Shown: positions 50,030 through 59,909 of the stretch, piece by piece
How the letters are laid out: every line of letters starts with the position of its first letter
Position numbering within the stretch: the first letter of the stretch is position 1
Source: Chitinophagaceae bacterium
GTDB taxonomy: Bacteria; Bacteroidota; Bacteroidia; Chitinophagales; Chitinophagaceae
Assembly: GCA_947458275.1 (NCBI GenBank)
Contig: CANGYR010000011.1
Coordinates: 25,109 to 89,108, forward strand
DNA length: 64,000 nucleotides
Reading direction: 5' to 3'
Program-made: the position numbers and the translations under genes
Notes under the pieces: generated by a model
What the model saw: the letters and a program-made list of their open reading frames with translations, nothing else
Database searches by the model: none
Told to the model about the DNA's origin: nothing

Positions 50030-51251
50030 AGCTGACATAGCGATAGTCATTGCTGCATTTAATAGACCTCACTCTTTAAAACGGTTATTAAATTCGCTGG
50101 AAATATCTGATTATTCCGGCTTTATTAATATTACATTATACCTTAGTATTGATTACTCGGACAATCACGATTGTTTTCATATTGCTAGCTCCTTTAATTG
50201 GATTTATGGAAAAAAAAATATTTTAACACACAAAGTAAACCTTGGTCTAAGAAAACATATCCTTTCTTGTGGAGACTTAGTAAAACATCATGATGCAATT
50301 ATTGTGTTGGAAGACGATTTGTTTGTTTCCCCCCAATATTATCAATATTCTCAGGCTGCGTATAATTTTTTTAAAAATGACGACCGAATAGCCGGGATAT
50401 CTTTGTATAATTATAGATACAATGAATTCGCAAGATGCAGCTTTGAGCCTATAACGGATGGTTTTGATAATTATTTCATGCAAGTTCCGTCCTCTTGGGG
50501 GCAAATGTGGCTAAAGTCTCATTGGAATTCCTTTACAGAATATCTCAAAGTTGAGAGTTTTGAAAATGAAGCTGATCTGTTTCTTCCTGACACAGTTTTT
50601 GACTGGGAAATAAATAGGTCATGGAAGCGTAGTTTTTATAAATATATGGTTATAAACGAAAAGTATTTCGTCTATCCCAGATACAGCTTGTCCTCAAATT
50701 TTGGTGACAGTGGAACGAATGTTTTTTTTAATTATGACGTTTTTCAAAGTAATATTTTGATTAATAAGATAGATTATAAATTTTCTGATTTAGTATTTTC
50801 ATTATCCGTTTACGATTCTTTTTTTGAACTGGATGAAAAAACTTTTAACAGAATAACAAACAGGAATGAATCTGTCAGCTTTGATTTATATGGGTTGAAG
50901 CCATTGAATAAAGTTAAAACTGAATTTCTTTTTTCCATTAAAGAATGTAATGATTACTCAAAGAAGTTTGATTTTCGATTATATCCTTACGAAAATAATA
51001 TCATACTCAATTTATTAGCAGCTCCATCTCAGGAAGTCATTATCAATTACGCTCCAAAAAATCAGTTCAAAAAAAGTGTTGGTTTTGACAGAATTAAAAT
51101 TGAATTGAAAAGATTATTTGCTGATGAAAACCCATATATTAAATTGGGTAAGGATGAAGTATATAAAACCACATCTTATCGGATAGGCCATGCTATCCTT
51201 TATCCGATTAGATGGTATAGGCGTCTTTTTTATAAAAAGAAACTCCATTAG
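50022..51251 (+). CDS. GT-A glycosyltransferase-like protein
   Basis: A 409-residue protein starting DIAIVIAAFNRPHSLKRLLNSLEIS, with NLGLRKHILSCGDLVKHHDAIIVLEDDLFVSPQYY. The Glu-Asp-Asp motif matches metal-binding residues of GNT-I-like/GT-A enzymes. The central region (FMQVPSSWGQMWLKSHW) is distinctive. The C-terminal portion after about residue 270 is not recognised. It probably adds a sugar in this glycan. Confidence 0.8.
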   Translation: MDKADIAIVIAAFNRPHSLKRLLNSLEISDYSGFINITLYLSIDYSDNHDCFHIASSFNWIYGKKNILTHKVNLGLRKHILSCGDLVKHHDAIIVLEDDLFVSPQYYQYSQAAYNFFKNDDRIAGISLYNYRYNEFARCSFEPITDGFDNYFMQVPSSWGQMWLKSHWNSFTEYLKVESFENEADLFLPDTVFDWEINRSWKRSFYKYMVINEKYFVYPRYSLSSNFGDSGTNVFFNYDVFQSNILINKIDYKFSDLVFSLSVYDSFFELDEKTFNRITNRNESVSFDLYGLKPLNKVKTEFLFSIKECNDYSKKFDFRLYPYENNIILNLLAAPSQEVIINYAPKNQFKKSVGFDRIKIELKRLFADENPYIKLGKDEVYKTTSYRIGHAILYPIRWYRRLFYKKKLH

Positions 51252-51260
51252 GCATAGAGA

Positions 51261-52277
51261 ATGAAGGTAGCTATTCTAACAAGACCTGATTACAAAAGTC
51301 CTCGAATTTTGGCTGAAACTTTATCTGCTCAACTAAGTTCAATTCAGATTGATTCAAAAGTTTTTTTTGGCATTGATACTTTAACTCGATTAGTCTCTTA
51401 TAAAAATTCAGGACTTTCACTACATTTTTGGTTCAGCGAAAAAATTAAATTTTATTTTAAAGATGTTAAGTTAATTAAAGAACTTCTTGAGTTTGATTGT
51501 ATAGTGATATGTGAGTGCACTCCCAATGGATTCTGGAAAAATCTCTATAATGTTGAGCGGTTGAAAAAAATAATCAAGAAACCGGTCCTATTTTATGAAG
51601 TTTATTATCTAGAGAATGCTCCAACGATTGTTGAACAGCTATCGAAAACGAATAATCCTGGTATAGAAAGATATGATTGGCATTTTGCAGTGTCAAAAAC
51701 AACGGAGATTTTTACTGAACCTAAAGCACCATGGTCTGCTATTGGTTTATATTCAAAAATTTGGGGAATTTCCCCAACTCCTAAAAATGAATTATTGGCT
51801 ATTGTTGATTTTCTTCAGCCCGGTTACGAAAAATATAGAGAACAACAAATTGATGCATTAAAAAGAGCAGGAATCCCTTTCATCTCTCTGGAGAGAAGAT
51901 ACAGTATTAAAGAAATCAGAGAAATTTATCAATCCGCATCAATTTTTTTTCTTCAATTTCCTGAAGCGTTTGGCCTGCCAATTGTAGAATGCTTATGTGC
52001 AGGTGTGCAAATTTTTACACCGGATTCAGGCTGGCCAATGGCATTCAGATTAAATAAAGATGCAGAGATAAATGGTCCCGGATTGCTGACGGAATGTTTT
52101 ACAGTCTATAATCAGGATAGTTTATACGAATTATTGCAGGAATTTAAAAAAAACTTTCACAATGAAAATACTCCAAAGGTTGTGTTTGAAAATTTTATAG
52201 CTAACTATCCACACTATTACTACGGAGATTGCAAGGAACTTAGAGACGCATTTGCCTCAATCAAACTTAATTTTTAA
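51261..52277 (+). CDS. Glycosyltransferase, GT-B fold
   Basis: A 338-residue protein. The C-terminal donor-binding half is clear: SASIFFLQFPEAFGLPIVECLCAGVQIFTPDSGWPMAF, with a variant of the GT4 EX7E motif (Glu in FPEAFGLPIVE). The N-terminal half (MKVAILTRPDYKSPRILAETL) is a Rossmann-like acceptor domain. The exact family is less certain than for the neighbouring GT4 proteins. Confidence 0.75.
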   Translation: MKVAILTRPDYKSPRILAETLSAQLSSIQIDSKVFFGIDTLTRLVSYKNSGLSLHFWFSEKIKFYFKDVKLIKELLEFDCIVICECTPNGFWKNLYNVERLKKIIKKPVLFYEVYYLENAPTIVEQLSKTNNPGIERYDWHFAVSKTTEIFTEPKAPWSAIGLYSKIWGISPTPKNELLAIVDFLQPGYEKYREQQIDALKRAGIPFISLERRYSIKEIREIYQSASIFFLQFPEAFGLPIVECLCAGVQIFTPDSGWPMAFRLNKDAEINGPGLLTECFTVYNQDSLYELLQEFKKNFHNENTPKVVFENFIANYPHYYYGDCKELRDAFASIKLNF

Positions 52278-52338
52278 ATAAAATTTTAATTCATCTAATT
52301 GGTGAATCCTCTCATAAAAAATTTCTATTAATCCATTT

Positions 52339-53559
52339 ATGAAAAATATCGGCATCATAATTCCTTATTCTTTTTATCCTCCCATGGGCGGAGGTTCACT
52401 TCGTTGCTACTATGTTGTTAAGGAAATGTCAAAATATCACAATCTAGTATTATTTATTTCCGAACAGGAAAATATGTCTGAATTTATACCATGGATTCAG
52501 TCATTGAAAAATGTTCGCTATGTACTGATTCCAAATTCTTCTATTCAAAAGCGAACAATTTTAAATAAAATCAAAGACAGAATAAAATCAGGTATTCATA
52601 CTCGTCGTTTTTTTGAACCCGCTAATCAGTTTTTTCTTGATGGATTCGGGTTTATTCAAGCTGAAATCAAGAGACAACAATTTGATATTTTTATTTGTGA
52701 AAATCTTGAAATGCTGATGTTATTTAACAGATTACTAAAAAAATATCAAATTCCTATTGTTTATGAGGCACATAATGTGGACAGTGATTTATGGTTGCAA
52801 ATGCATTTGAAAACAGGCAATAAAGATTTTTTGGATTACAGCAAATCTGCTCACTCGACTGAAAAGAATTTAAATAAAATTTCTGACTTGGTAGTAACTG
52901 TTACGCAAGATGATAAAATCAGATTAGCTAATTTAAATTCTCCAAATTATGTAAATATTGAAGTGGTCGAGTCCGGTGTTGATACTGATTTGAAATATCC
53001 TGTTGTAAAAAAATCTAGTGAGATATTACAGATATTATTTTGTGGCAGTTTGGAATATGAACCCAATTACGAGGGATTAGTTTGGTTTTATAAAGATGTT
53101 CTTCCTTTATTAAGAATTTCAAAAATTGCTTTTAAAGTTACGGTCATTGGTAAATTAGTTAATTCCGATAGATATAATTTTCTAAAAGGAGCTACTGACA
53201 TTGATTTTATTGGAACAGTAGATTCTGTAAATAAATATTACCATAATGCAGACGTTAGTATAGTTCCACTATTAAGCGGCAGTGGTATCCGGCTTAAAAT
53301 CACTGAATCCCTGAGTTTTGGAGTGCCGGTTGTCTCAACCCCTCTTGGTGCAGAGGGAATAAAAGAAAATCATTCAATTTTGCTTGCGGATACAGCGAAA
53401 GAATTTGTTGATGCTTTGATCTATTTATATAGTCTTGGTAACGAAAGGGAACAATTGGGAAAGGATGGAAGAGAAATGGTCTTGAAATACTATGATTGGA
53501 AGTCATTGATGTCTAAATTTAATAATCACATTTTGAATGTTATAAAAATTCGTTCTTAA
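52339..53559 (+). CDS. Glycosyltransferase family 4
   Basis: A 406-residue GT-B enzyme. The N-terminal acceptor domain has IGIIIPYSFYPPMGGGSLRCYYVVKEM and YEAHNVDSDLWLQ. The donor domain has ILFCGSLEYEPNYEGLVWFYKDVLP and VSIVPLLSGSGIRLKITESLSFGVPVVSTPLGAEGI, the usual GT4 signature. It has its own short leader after a 61-base gap. Confidence 0.9.
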   Translation: MKNIGIIIPYSFYPPMGGGSLRCYYVVKEMSKYHNLVLFISEQENMSEFIPWIQSLKNVRYVLIPNSSIQKRTILNKIKDRIKSGIHTRRFFEPANQFFLDGFGFIQAEIKRQQFDIFICENLEMLMLFNRLLKKYQIPIVYEAHNVDSDLWLQMHLKTGNKDFLDYSKSAHSTEKNLNKISDLVVTVTQDDKIRLANLNSPNYVNIEVVESGVDTDLKYPVVKKSSEILQILFCGSLEYEPNYEGLVWFYKDVLPLLRISKIAFKVTVIGKLVNSDRYNFLKGATDIDFIGTVDSVNKYYHNADVSIVPLLSGSGIRLKITESLSFGVPVVSTPLGAEGIKENHSILLADTAKEFVDALIYLYSLGNEREQLGKDGREMVLKYYDWKSLMSKFNNHILNVIKIRS

Positions 53560-53592
53560 AAAAAGAGTTTTTGGGGTACGTTAAAATTTAAT

Positions 53593-54492
53593 ATGTCATT
53601 CAATTCAAGCATAAATAATCCTTTGGTCAGTGTTTTAATGACTGCTTACAACCGTGAGAATTACATCGCTGAAGCAATAGAGAGTGTATTGGCATCAACA
53701 TACACGAATTTTGAATTAATTATCGTTGATGATGGTTCTGTAGATAATACCGTCCATATTGCGAGAAACTATGAGCAATCGGATTCACGTATTAAGGTAT
53801 TTGTGAATGAAAATAATCTGGGTGATTACCCTAATAGGAATAGAGCTGCTTCTTATGCAGTAGGAGAGTATTTAAAATATCTTGATGCTGATGATACGAT
53901 CTATAGGCATGGACTTGAGGTAATGGTTAATTATATGATAAAATATCCTGAAGCTGCGTTTGCTCTGTCTTTACATTTAATAGACGATATAAAACCATAT
54001 CCTTTTTTAATTAATTCAGTAGATATTATTAGAAGCGAATATATGTACAGAAGCTATCTCTCAGCTGGTCCATCTGCCTCAATAATTAAAAAAGACGCCT
54101 TCGAAGCAGTTGGCGGATTTAGTGGTAAACAATATGTTGGTGATACCGAATTATGGCTCAAACTCGCATCCAAATATTCTATTGTAGTCATGAATCCCTC
54201 TTTAATTTGGTACAGGTCTCATCCGGATCAACAAATTAAAAGTGAGTATAAAAAACCTCAAATTTTAATTGACAGACTGAAAATTAGTATTGAATATCTT
54301 CTGCTTAATAAAAATTATTTTTCGGAATCTGAATTTACATACGCAATAAAAAAAAGAAAACAGCATTTTTCTAGGATGGTTTTTTCTATATTAATAAGAC
54401 GAAGGAATTTAAATAAGTTTATTTATTTACTAAAAAATAGCGGATTAAATCTGTCAGATTGGCTTTCTGGTTTTCGAGGATACTATAAATAG
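53593..54492 (+). CDS. Glycosyltransferase family 2
   Basis: A 299-residue GT-A enzyme (PLVSVLMTAYNRENYIAEAIESVLAS, IVDDGSVDNTV, EYLKYLDADDTIYRHGL). The segment GGFSGKQYVGDTELWLKLASKY resembles acceptor-site segments of other GT2 proteins in this cluster. A basic C-terminal tail (KKRKQHFSRMVFSILIRRRN) suggests membrane association. Confidence 0.9.
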   Translation: MSFNSSINNPLVSVLMTAYNRENYIAEAIESVLASTYTNFELIIVDDGSVDNTVHIARNYEQSDSRIKVFVNENNLGDYPNRNRAASYAVGEYLKYLDADDTIYRHGLEVMVNYMIKYPEAAFALSLHLIDDIKPYPFLINSVDIIRSEYMYRSYLSAGPSASIIKKDAFEAVGGFSGKQYVGDTELWLKLASKYSIVVMNPSLIWYRSHPDQQIKSEYKKPQILIDRLKISIEYLLLNKNYFSESEFTYAIKKRKQHFSRMVFSILIRRRNLNKFIYLLKNSGLNLSDWLSGFRGYYK

Positions 54493-54544
54493 CCTTTTAA
54501 ATTGTTTTTTATTCAACCTGTCTCATTATTTTTAATTTTTTAAA

Positions 54545-55471
54545 ATGTCAATTGCTCTTTGTATACCTGCTTACAATGCTTCCTGGTGTCTTCCGAAATT
54601 ACTTAAATCAGCACTTGATCAGGAATTTCCATTTAATGAAATATTAGTATATAATGATGCGAGTAATGATGATACTACTTTGATAGCTGAGGAATTTGGG
54701 GCAATAGTTGTTGAAGGTAAAGTAAATGTAGGCTGTTCATCAGGAAAAAATAAGTTAGCTGAAATTTCAAAAAGTGACTGGTTGCATTTTCACGATGCTG
54801 ATGATGATCTTCTTCCAAATTTCACATCAGTTTGTCAAAAGTGGATTAATATGGATCTGTCACCGGATATTGTTTTAATGCATTTCCATTACATAGACAA
54901 GCAAAGTGGACATCTTTTAGGAAAACCTGAATATGATTCAAATGAAATTTTAAAAGACACTATAAAATTTACTATTACTAATAAAATTGTGAATTTTGCT
55001 CTCATAAAAAAAGAATCTTTCTTACGAATAGGTGGGTTTGATACTGACCCTGAGGTATTATATAACGAAGACAGAGCTTTTTATACTCGAGCATCAATTA
55101 ATGGATTGACATTTGCATATGAAAATGAATTAACCTGTATAAATTATTTTTATGGAAAAGGTATGTCATCCTCCAATAAAGCAAAGGTATCTAAAGCCCA
55201 GTATGCTGTTTTAAATAAGGTGTATAAATCTGTAGGTGAAAAATATAATGTTGAATTGTCAGAACAATTTTTGAACAACGCAACATATGCGGCGACTGCT
55301 AATGATTGGGGTACAATGATTAAATCAATAAGATTTGCGAAAAATATATATCCACAACAAGTTCCTGTTGGATCAGTTTTTTTTCAGAAAATTTATAGAC
55401 TGAATTCCTATTTTGCATTTTTTTTAAGAGAGTTGATAATTAGATTCTTTACATCTAAGAGACGAAAATGA
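54545..55471 (+). CDS. Glycosyltransferase family 2
   Basis: A 308-residue GT-A enzyme (IALCIPAYNASWCLPKLLKSALDQ, YNDASNDDTT, SSGKNKLAEISKSDWLHFHDADDDLLPNF). The acidic motif is HDADDD. A basic, hydrophobic C-terminus (AFFLRELIIRFFTSKRRK) probably binds the membrane. A gap of about 100 AT-rich bases follows. Confidence 0.88.
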   Translation: MSIALCIPAYNASWCLPKLLKSALDQEFPFNEILVYNDASNDDTTLIAEEFGAIVVEGKVNVGCSSGKNKLAEISKSDWLHFHDADDDLLPNFTSVCQKWINMDLSPDIVLMHFHYIDKQSGHLLGKPEYDSNEILKDTIKFTITNKIVNFALIKKESFLRIGGFDTDPEVLYNEDRAFYTRASINGLTFAYENELTCINYFYGKGMSSSNKAKVSKAQYAVLNKVYKSVGEKYNVELSEQFLNNATYAATANDWGTMIKSIRFAKNIYPQQVPVGSVFFQKIYRLNSYFAFFLRELIIRFFTSKRRK

Positions 55472-55573
55472 TAGTTTCTTTTTGTATTAATATATTCTCT
55501 CATTTAATTTAATGATATCTTTCATAACTTTTACATAAGTTTTATTTTTTGTCAATATTTTGAATAATTCTAA

Positions 55574-56569
55574 ATGATAAAAACAGGCCCATTAGTTTCT
55601 GTAATAATTTCTGCATATAATGCAGAAAAATATATCAAAGAAACACTGACATCAGTTCTGTGTCAGACTTATTCAAATATTGAAATAATTGTTGTAAACG
55701 ATGGATCAACCGATAACACCTTTGAAATTGCAAGCAGATTTTCTGAAAAGTGTGTTAAGGTCATCACGCAAGAGAATAAAGGACAAGATGCTGCCTTAAA
55801 TAATGGGTACAGGCATTCAAACGGTAGTTACATAAAATTTATGGATTCGGACGATTTGATCAATCCTGAAATGATAGAGAAACAGATTAAAACGCTTAAC
55901 GGTTCTGATGATTACATTGCATATGGCGAATGGTCCAGATTTTATAATGATGACATCAAATCCGCAAATTTTAAAAAGCTTGACAACTGGCGGGATATGT
56001 CTTCGATTGATTTTTTAACTTCTCAAAAAATTGGTCCAATGTTGCAGTGTGGGATCATGCTTGTGCCGAGAAAATTAATCGAAAAGTCAGGACTGTGGGA
56101 TGAAAGATTGATTTTGTTCAATGATACTGAATTTTATACTAGATTGCTTGTTAATTCAAAAGGAATAAAATTTTCAGAAGGAGCTCGTTTGTACTATCGG
56201 TCAGGTTTGCAAACGAGTATTTCGGTTCAAAAAAGCCGAAAGTTTTTTGAATCTACTTTTTTAGCTACTAATCTAATGGCTGATCATCTGCTTCCTTATG
56301 AAAATTCCAACAGAACCAGAGCTTTGTTGGCTAATATTTATTTCAATCAGTATTTTGAAATGTATCCAAGATTTACTGATTTGGCAAAACAGCATTGGAT
56401 TAAAATAAAAGAACTAGGTGGGCAAACTGTTTTACCCACCGGGGGAAATGTTTTCATTTTTCTCAAAAAGATATTCGGTTGGAAATTGGCTAAACGTATT
56501 CAGTTGTTTTTTTACAGTCTTGGGTATAAACCCAAACCTTTTTTTCATAAATTGGCAAGAATTATTTAA
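55574..56569 (+). CDS. Glycosyltransferase family 2
   Basis: A 331-residue GT-A enzyme (PLVSVIISAYNAEKYIKETLTSVLCQ, VVNDGSTDNTFEI, NKGQDAALNNGYRHSNGSYIKFMDSDDLINPEM, DERLILFNDTEFYTRLLVNS). Its stop TAA overlaps the ATG of the following GT4-like gene by one base, so translation is coupled. Confidence 0.9.
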   Translation: MIKTGPLVSVIISAYNAEKYIKETLTSVLCQTYSNIEIIVVNDGSTDNTFEIASRFSEKCVKVITQENKGQDAALNNGYRHSNGSYIKFMDSDDLINPEMIEKQIKTLNGSDDYIAYGEWSRFYNDDIKSANFKKLDNWRDMSSIDFLTSQKIGPMLQCGIMLVPRKLIEKSGLWDERLILFNDTEFYTRLLVNSKGIKFSEGARLYYRSGLQTSISVQKSRKFFESTFLATNLMADHLLPYENSNRTRALLANIYFNQYFEMYPRFTDLAKQHWIKIKELGGQTVLPTGGNVFIFLKKIFGWKLAKRIQLFFYSLGYKPKPFFHKLARII

Positions 56570-57768
56570 TGGCATGTTCAATTTTGTTTCTTACTACTTT
56601 GAATTTGGCTAGTAATCCAAGACTGGTCAAAGAAATTGAATTGGCAATATCATCTAACTTTTCTGTAACAGTAATATGTTTTGAATTTGACAATTGGAGT
56701 AAGAAAAATAATGATGTACTAATAAACAGACTCAGTCTTGTTGAATTTATAACAATCCCTGCAGGTAGAAAACCATTATATTCCTGGTTGATAAATACTT
56801 TAAAAGAGACTTTATTCAGGGTGATTAGTTATTTTATGTCATTGCCAGTTCATCAGTTATCTCAGGCTGTTTCAAGAAGATCAGACATGTTGATTCATGC
56901 TTTAAATAAGGCAGAACTTAGTCACATAAACTTAGTCGTTGGTCATAATACAGGGGCTATTTATCCCACATTGTTTGCAGCAAAAAAAATAAATGCTAAA
57001 GTTGGTTTTGATGTTGAGGATTATCACCCGGGTGAAGGGAATAATAAAAAATTAAAAAGTCTCACACTTCAATTAATGAGAAAAACATTGCCTTTTTTTG
57101 ATTATTTATCATACGGATCTGAATCCATTTATAAAGAGTGTACAAGTAAAATAGTTGGATTAGATAAGCCTACTAATTTAATCATCAATAATGTTTTTTC
57201 AAATAAAGAATTCTTACTTGAGAATTCAATAATAGATGACAAGCTGCAGTTGGTTTGGTTTTCACAAAATATTGATAAAAACAGAGGCCTTGAAAAAATT
57301 ATACCTATTGTAGACAAGTTAAGCGATTTTATTAATTTAACGCTTTTTGGAAATGCAAATAGTAATTTTAAAGATTTATTTTCTAATTACAAAGGGGTGA
57401 TTTGGGCAGGTTCAATTACTCAAAATAATTTACATCAACAATTATCCAGATTTGATATAGGATTAGCATTAGAGCCGGGAAAAGATCTTAATAATGAACT
57501 AGCTCTTTCGAATAAATTGTGTGCATATCTTCAGGCAGGTTTGTTTGTTGTTGCAACAGATACCATAGAGCAAAGACGTTTTATAAATGATTATATTGAT
57601 GGCGGGTTGTTAATAAAAAAAGATTTTAGTGATGCGGAATTGATGTTTACCAGCATAATTGAAAAAAAAGATGAACTCCGTTCAAAACGTTTTCAAAGAT
57701 ATAAAATCAATCAAAAAATTTCATGGGAAAATGAAAGTGTTAAACTTTTAGAAATTTGGTGTAATTGA
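56569..57768 (+). CDS. Glycosyltransferase, GT4-like
   Basis: A 399-residue GT-B enzyme. The N-terminus has LTTLNLASNPRLVKEIELAISSNFSVTVICFEF; the middle has VGFDVEDYHPGE; the C-terminal half has LQLVWFSQNIDKNRGLEKIIPI and IGLALEPGKDLNNELALSNKLCAYLQAGLFVVATDTIEQ, matching diverged GT4 donor domains. It overlaps its neighbours on both sides (one base upstream; TTG start of the next gene within its stop). Confidence 0.85.
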   Translation: MACSILFLTTLNLASNPRLVKEIELAISSNFSVTVICFEFDNWSKKNNDVLINRLSLVEFITIPAGRKPLYSWLINTLKETLFRVISYFMSLPVHQLSQAVSRRSDMLIHALNKAELSHINLVVGHNTGAIYPTLFAAKKINAKVGFDVEDYHPGEGNNKKLKSLTLQLMRKTLPFFDYLSYGSESIYKECTSKIVGLDKPTNLIINNVFSNKEFLLENSIIDDKLQLVWFSQNIDKNRGLEKIIPIVDKLSDFINLTLFGNANSNFKDLFSNYKGVIWAGSITQNNLHQQLSRFDIGLALEPGKDLNNELALSNKLCAYLQAGLFVVATDTIEQRRFINDYIDGGLLIKKDFSDAELMFTSIIEKKDELRSKRFQRYKINQKISWENESVKLLEIWCN

Positions 57769-59048
57769 AAAAAATTCTGATCATATACCCTCATTTTCCT
57801 CCTTCTAATCTCGCAGGTGTACACAGGCCAAGACTATTTGCCCAACATCTTAAATCATTCGGTTGGGAGCCTGTTATATTGACCGTAGATGAAAAATATT
57901 ATGAAGAGGGACTAGACTGGAATTTACATAAATTACTTCCAGATGATTTACGAATAGTAAAGGTTAGTGCATATCAAATTACTAAACCCAGGTTGATTGG
58001 TGATATTGGGTTAAGGGCTTTTTTTCAATTAAGAAGAAAAGCACTCAGTCTTCTCAAAACTGAACATTTTGATTTTATTTATATACCAATCCCCTCATTT
58101 TATGTAGCTCTTATCGGACCTTATTTATACAAAAAGACTGGGGTGAAATACGGTATAGATTATATTGATCCATGGGTGCATATTTTCCCTGGTTCTGAAA
58201 AAATATTTTCCCGTCATTGGTTTACGACTCAATTGGCAAAATGGCTGGAACCAAAAGCTGTTAAGTACGCCTCATTGATAACAGGTGTGGCTGAAGGCTA
58301 TTATAAAGGGGTAATTCAAAGAAATCCTCATTTAAAAAAGACCTGCATATTTGGTGCCATGCCTTATGGCGGGGAGATTGAAGATCATCAAAAAGTCAAA
58401 GAACTCAATATTCAACCTTATTTGTTTAAGAAAAATAATAAAATTCAATTGGTCTACGCAGGCGCTATGTTGCCCAAAGCGTATCGACCATTAGAGGCAA
58501 TATTTCAAAGTATTCAAAAAAATATTTCATCATTTGAAAATGTTGAATTCCATTTTGTCGGTACTGGTAAATTGGCTAATGATCCAAATAGTTTCAATAT
58601 AAAACCATTAGCAGTAAAATACGGATTATGGCAGAAAGTTATTTTTGAGTATCCCAAACGGATACCCTATCTGGATGTATTAGTGCATCTGAATATCGCT
58701 GATGGGGTATTTATTCTAGGCAGCACCGAACCTCATTACACGCCATCCAAATCTTATCAGTCGGTACTAAGTGAAAAATATATTTTGGCTGTTTTGCACG
58801 AGTTAAGTTCAGCCGTAGAGCTTATCAAGAAATCCAAAGCCGGTATCGTACTATCATTCAATGGCATAGATGGTTTGGAATTTATCCAGGATGAATTTTT
58901 AAATCATTTTGAACGCTGGAACAATACACGTTATAATTATAGTAGTCAAAATATCGACATGAGCTACTTCCGCGAATTTAGTGCTCAATCAGTGACTCAA
59001 AATTTAACTCAAAACCTAAATGTTGCTCTGGCAGACACAGCTCTATAA
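57765..59048 (+). CDS. Glycosyltransferase, GT4-like
   Basis: A 427-residue GT-B protein with a TTG start that overlaps the previous TGA. The N-terminal half shows KKILIIYPHFPPSNLAGVHRPRLFAQHLKSFGWEPVILTVDE. The central part has YGIDYIDPWVHIFPGSEK, and the donor half has IQLVYAGAMLPKAYRPLEAIFQSI and FHFVGTGKL. The classical EX7E motif is not obvious, so it is a diverged member. Confidence 0.82.
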   Translation: MKKILIIYPHFPPSNLAGVHRPRLFAQHLKSFGWEPVILTVDEKYYEEGLDWNLHKLLPDDLRIVKVSAYQITKPRLIGDIGLRAFFQLRRKALSLLKTEHFDFIYIPIPSFYVALIGPYLYKKTGVKYGIDYIDPWVHIFPGSEKIFSRHWFTTQLAKWLEPKAVKYASLITGVAEGYYKGVIQRNPHLKKTCIFGAMPYGGEIEDHQKVKELNIQPYLFKKNNKIQLVYAGAMLPKAYRPLEAIFQSIQKNISSFENVEFHFVGTGKLANDPNSFNIKPLAVKYGLWQKVIFEYPKRIPYLDVLVHLNIADGVFILGSTEPHYTPSKSYQSVLSEKYILAVLHELSSAVELIKKSKAGIVLSFNGIDGLEFIQDEFLNHFERWNNTRYNYSSQNIDMSYFREFSAQSVTQNLTQNLNVALADTAL

Positions 59049-59073
59049 TATATCTAATTAGAAAAAAATAAAG

Positions 59074-59895
59074 ATGCTACAAACTGAAAAATTATTAAGT
59101 TATTATCGCTCTTTGCCATGGTTTCGTGGGAAATTGAGAATCGGAAAACTGGTTTTCAAAAGATGGGTTGATTTAGACAACGAGATTTTTTTTAAAGCTC
59201 ATTATAATGTAAAATATAAAATTCCAAACACGAAAGAAAATGTCGGGCTTGAGTTATTGATAAATGGAATCTATGAAAAAGAAATCATTGATTTTTTACT
59301 AAAAAATATAAAAAGTAATTGTGTTTTTTTTGACGTTGGGGCAAATATTGGTGCAATAGGATTACCTATATTGAAGCAAAGAAAATCTATTCAATACATC
59401 GCATTTGAAGCATCGCCGTGGGTTGCTGATTATTTAAAATACAATTTACAGCAAAACGATATTAAAAATTACGAAGTAATAAATCGAATCGTGCATCATA
59501 ACAACAATGAAAAGTTGAGGTTTTATCAATCAGAATTGTATGGCAAGAGTTCTTTAGCTCCTACCTATACACATAAATTTATAGAAATAAATTCAATTAC
59601 ATTGGACAACTATTGCATAGAGAGAGGGATTCAAAGTATAGATTGGCTTAAAGTTGATGTTCAGGGTTTCGAGTTGGATGTATTCAAAGGAGCGCAAAGA
59701 ATGCTTGGTGGGAAAAAAGTAAAAAATATCTTGTTTGAATACGAGCCATGGGCTGAAGATCAGGCTAAAATAGCCATAGGGGAGGCGCAAAGATATATAT
59801 CTGGGTTTGGATATCAGCTTTTTGACATCCATGGCAAGAATTGGAGCAATTCAAACAATACTGATACCATGATTTGGGCAAAGGCTTTTGTATAA
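59074..59895 (+). CDS. FkbM family methyltransferase
   Basis: A 273-residue SAM-dependent methyltransferase. The SAM-binding glycine loop is CVFFDVGANIGAIGLPIL, followed by YIAFEASPWVADYLKYNL and the FkbM-specific SIDWLKVDVQGFELDVFKGAQRML. FkbM enzymes O-methylate sugars or small molecules; here a sugar residue of the glycan is the likely target. In ABC-type O-antigen systems methylation can cap chains, which would suit a Wzt with a C-terminal reading domain. Confidence 0.9.
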   Translation: MLQTEKLLSYYRSLPWFRGKLRIGKLVFKRWVDLDNEIFFKAHYNVKYKIPNTKENVGLELLINGIYEKEIIDFLLKNIKSNCVFFDVGANIGAIGLPILKQRKSIQYIAFEASPWVADYLKYNLQQNDIKNYEVINRIVHHNNNEKLRFYQSELYGKSSLAPTYTHKFIEINSITLDNYCIERGIQSIDWLKVDVQGFELDVFKGAQRMLGGKKVKNILFEYEPWAEDQAKIAIGEAQRYISGFGYQLFDIHGKNWSNSNNTDTMIWAKAFV

Positions 59896-59909
59896 TTCAA
59901 ATTTAATGA

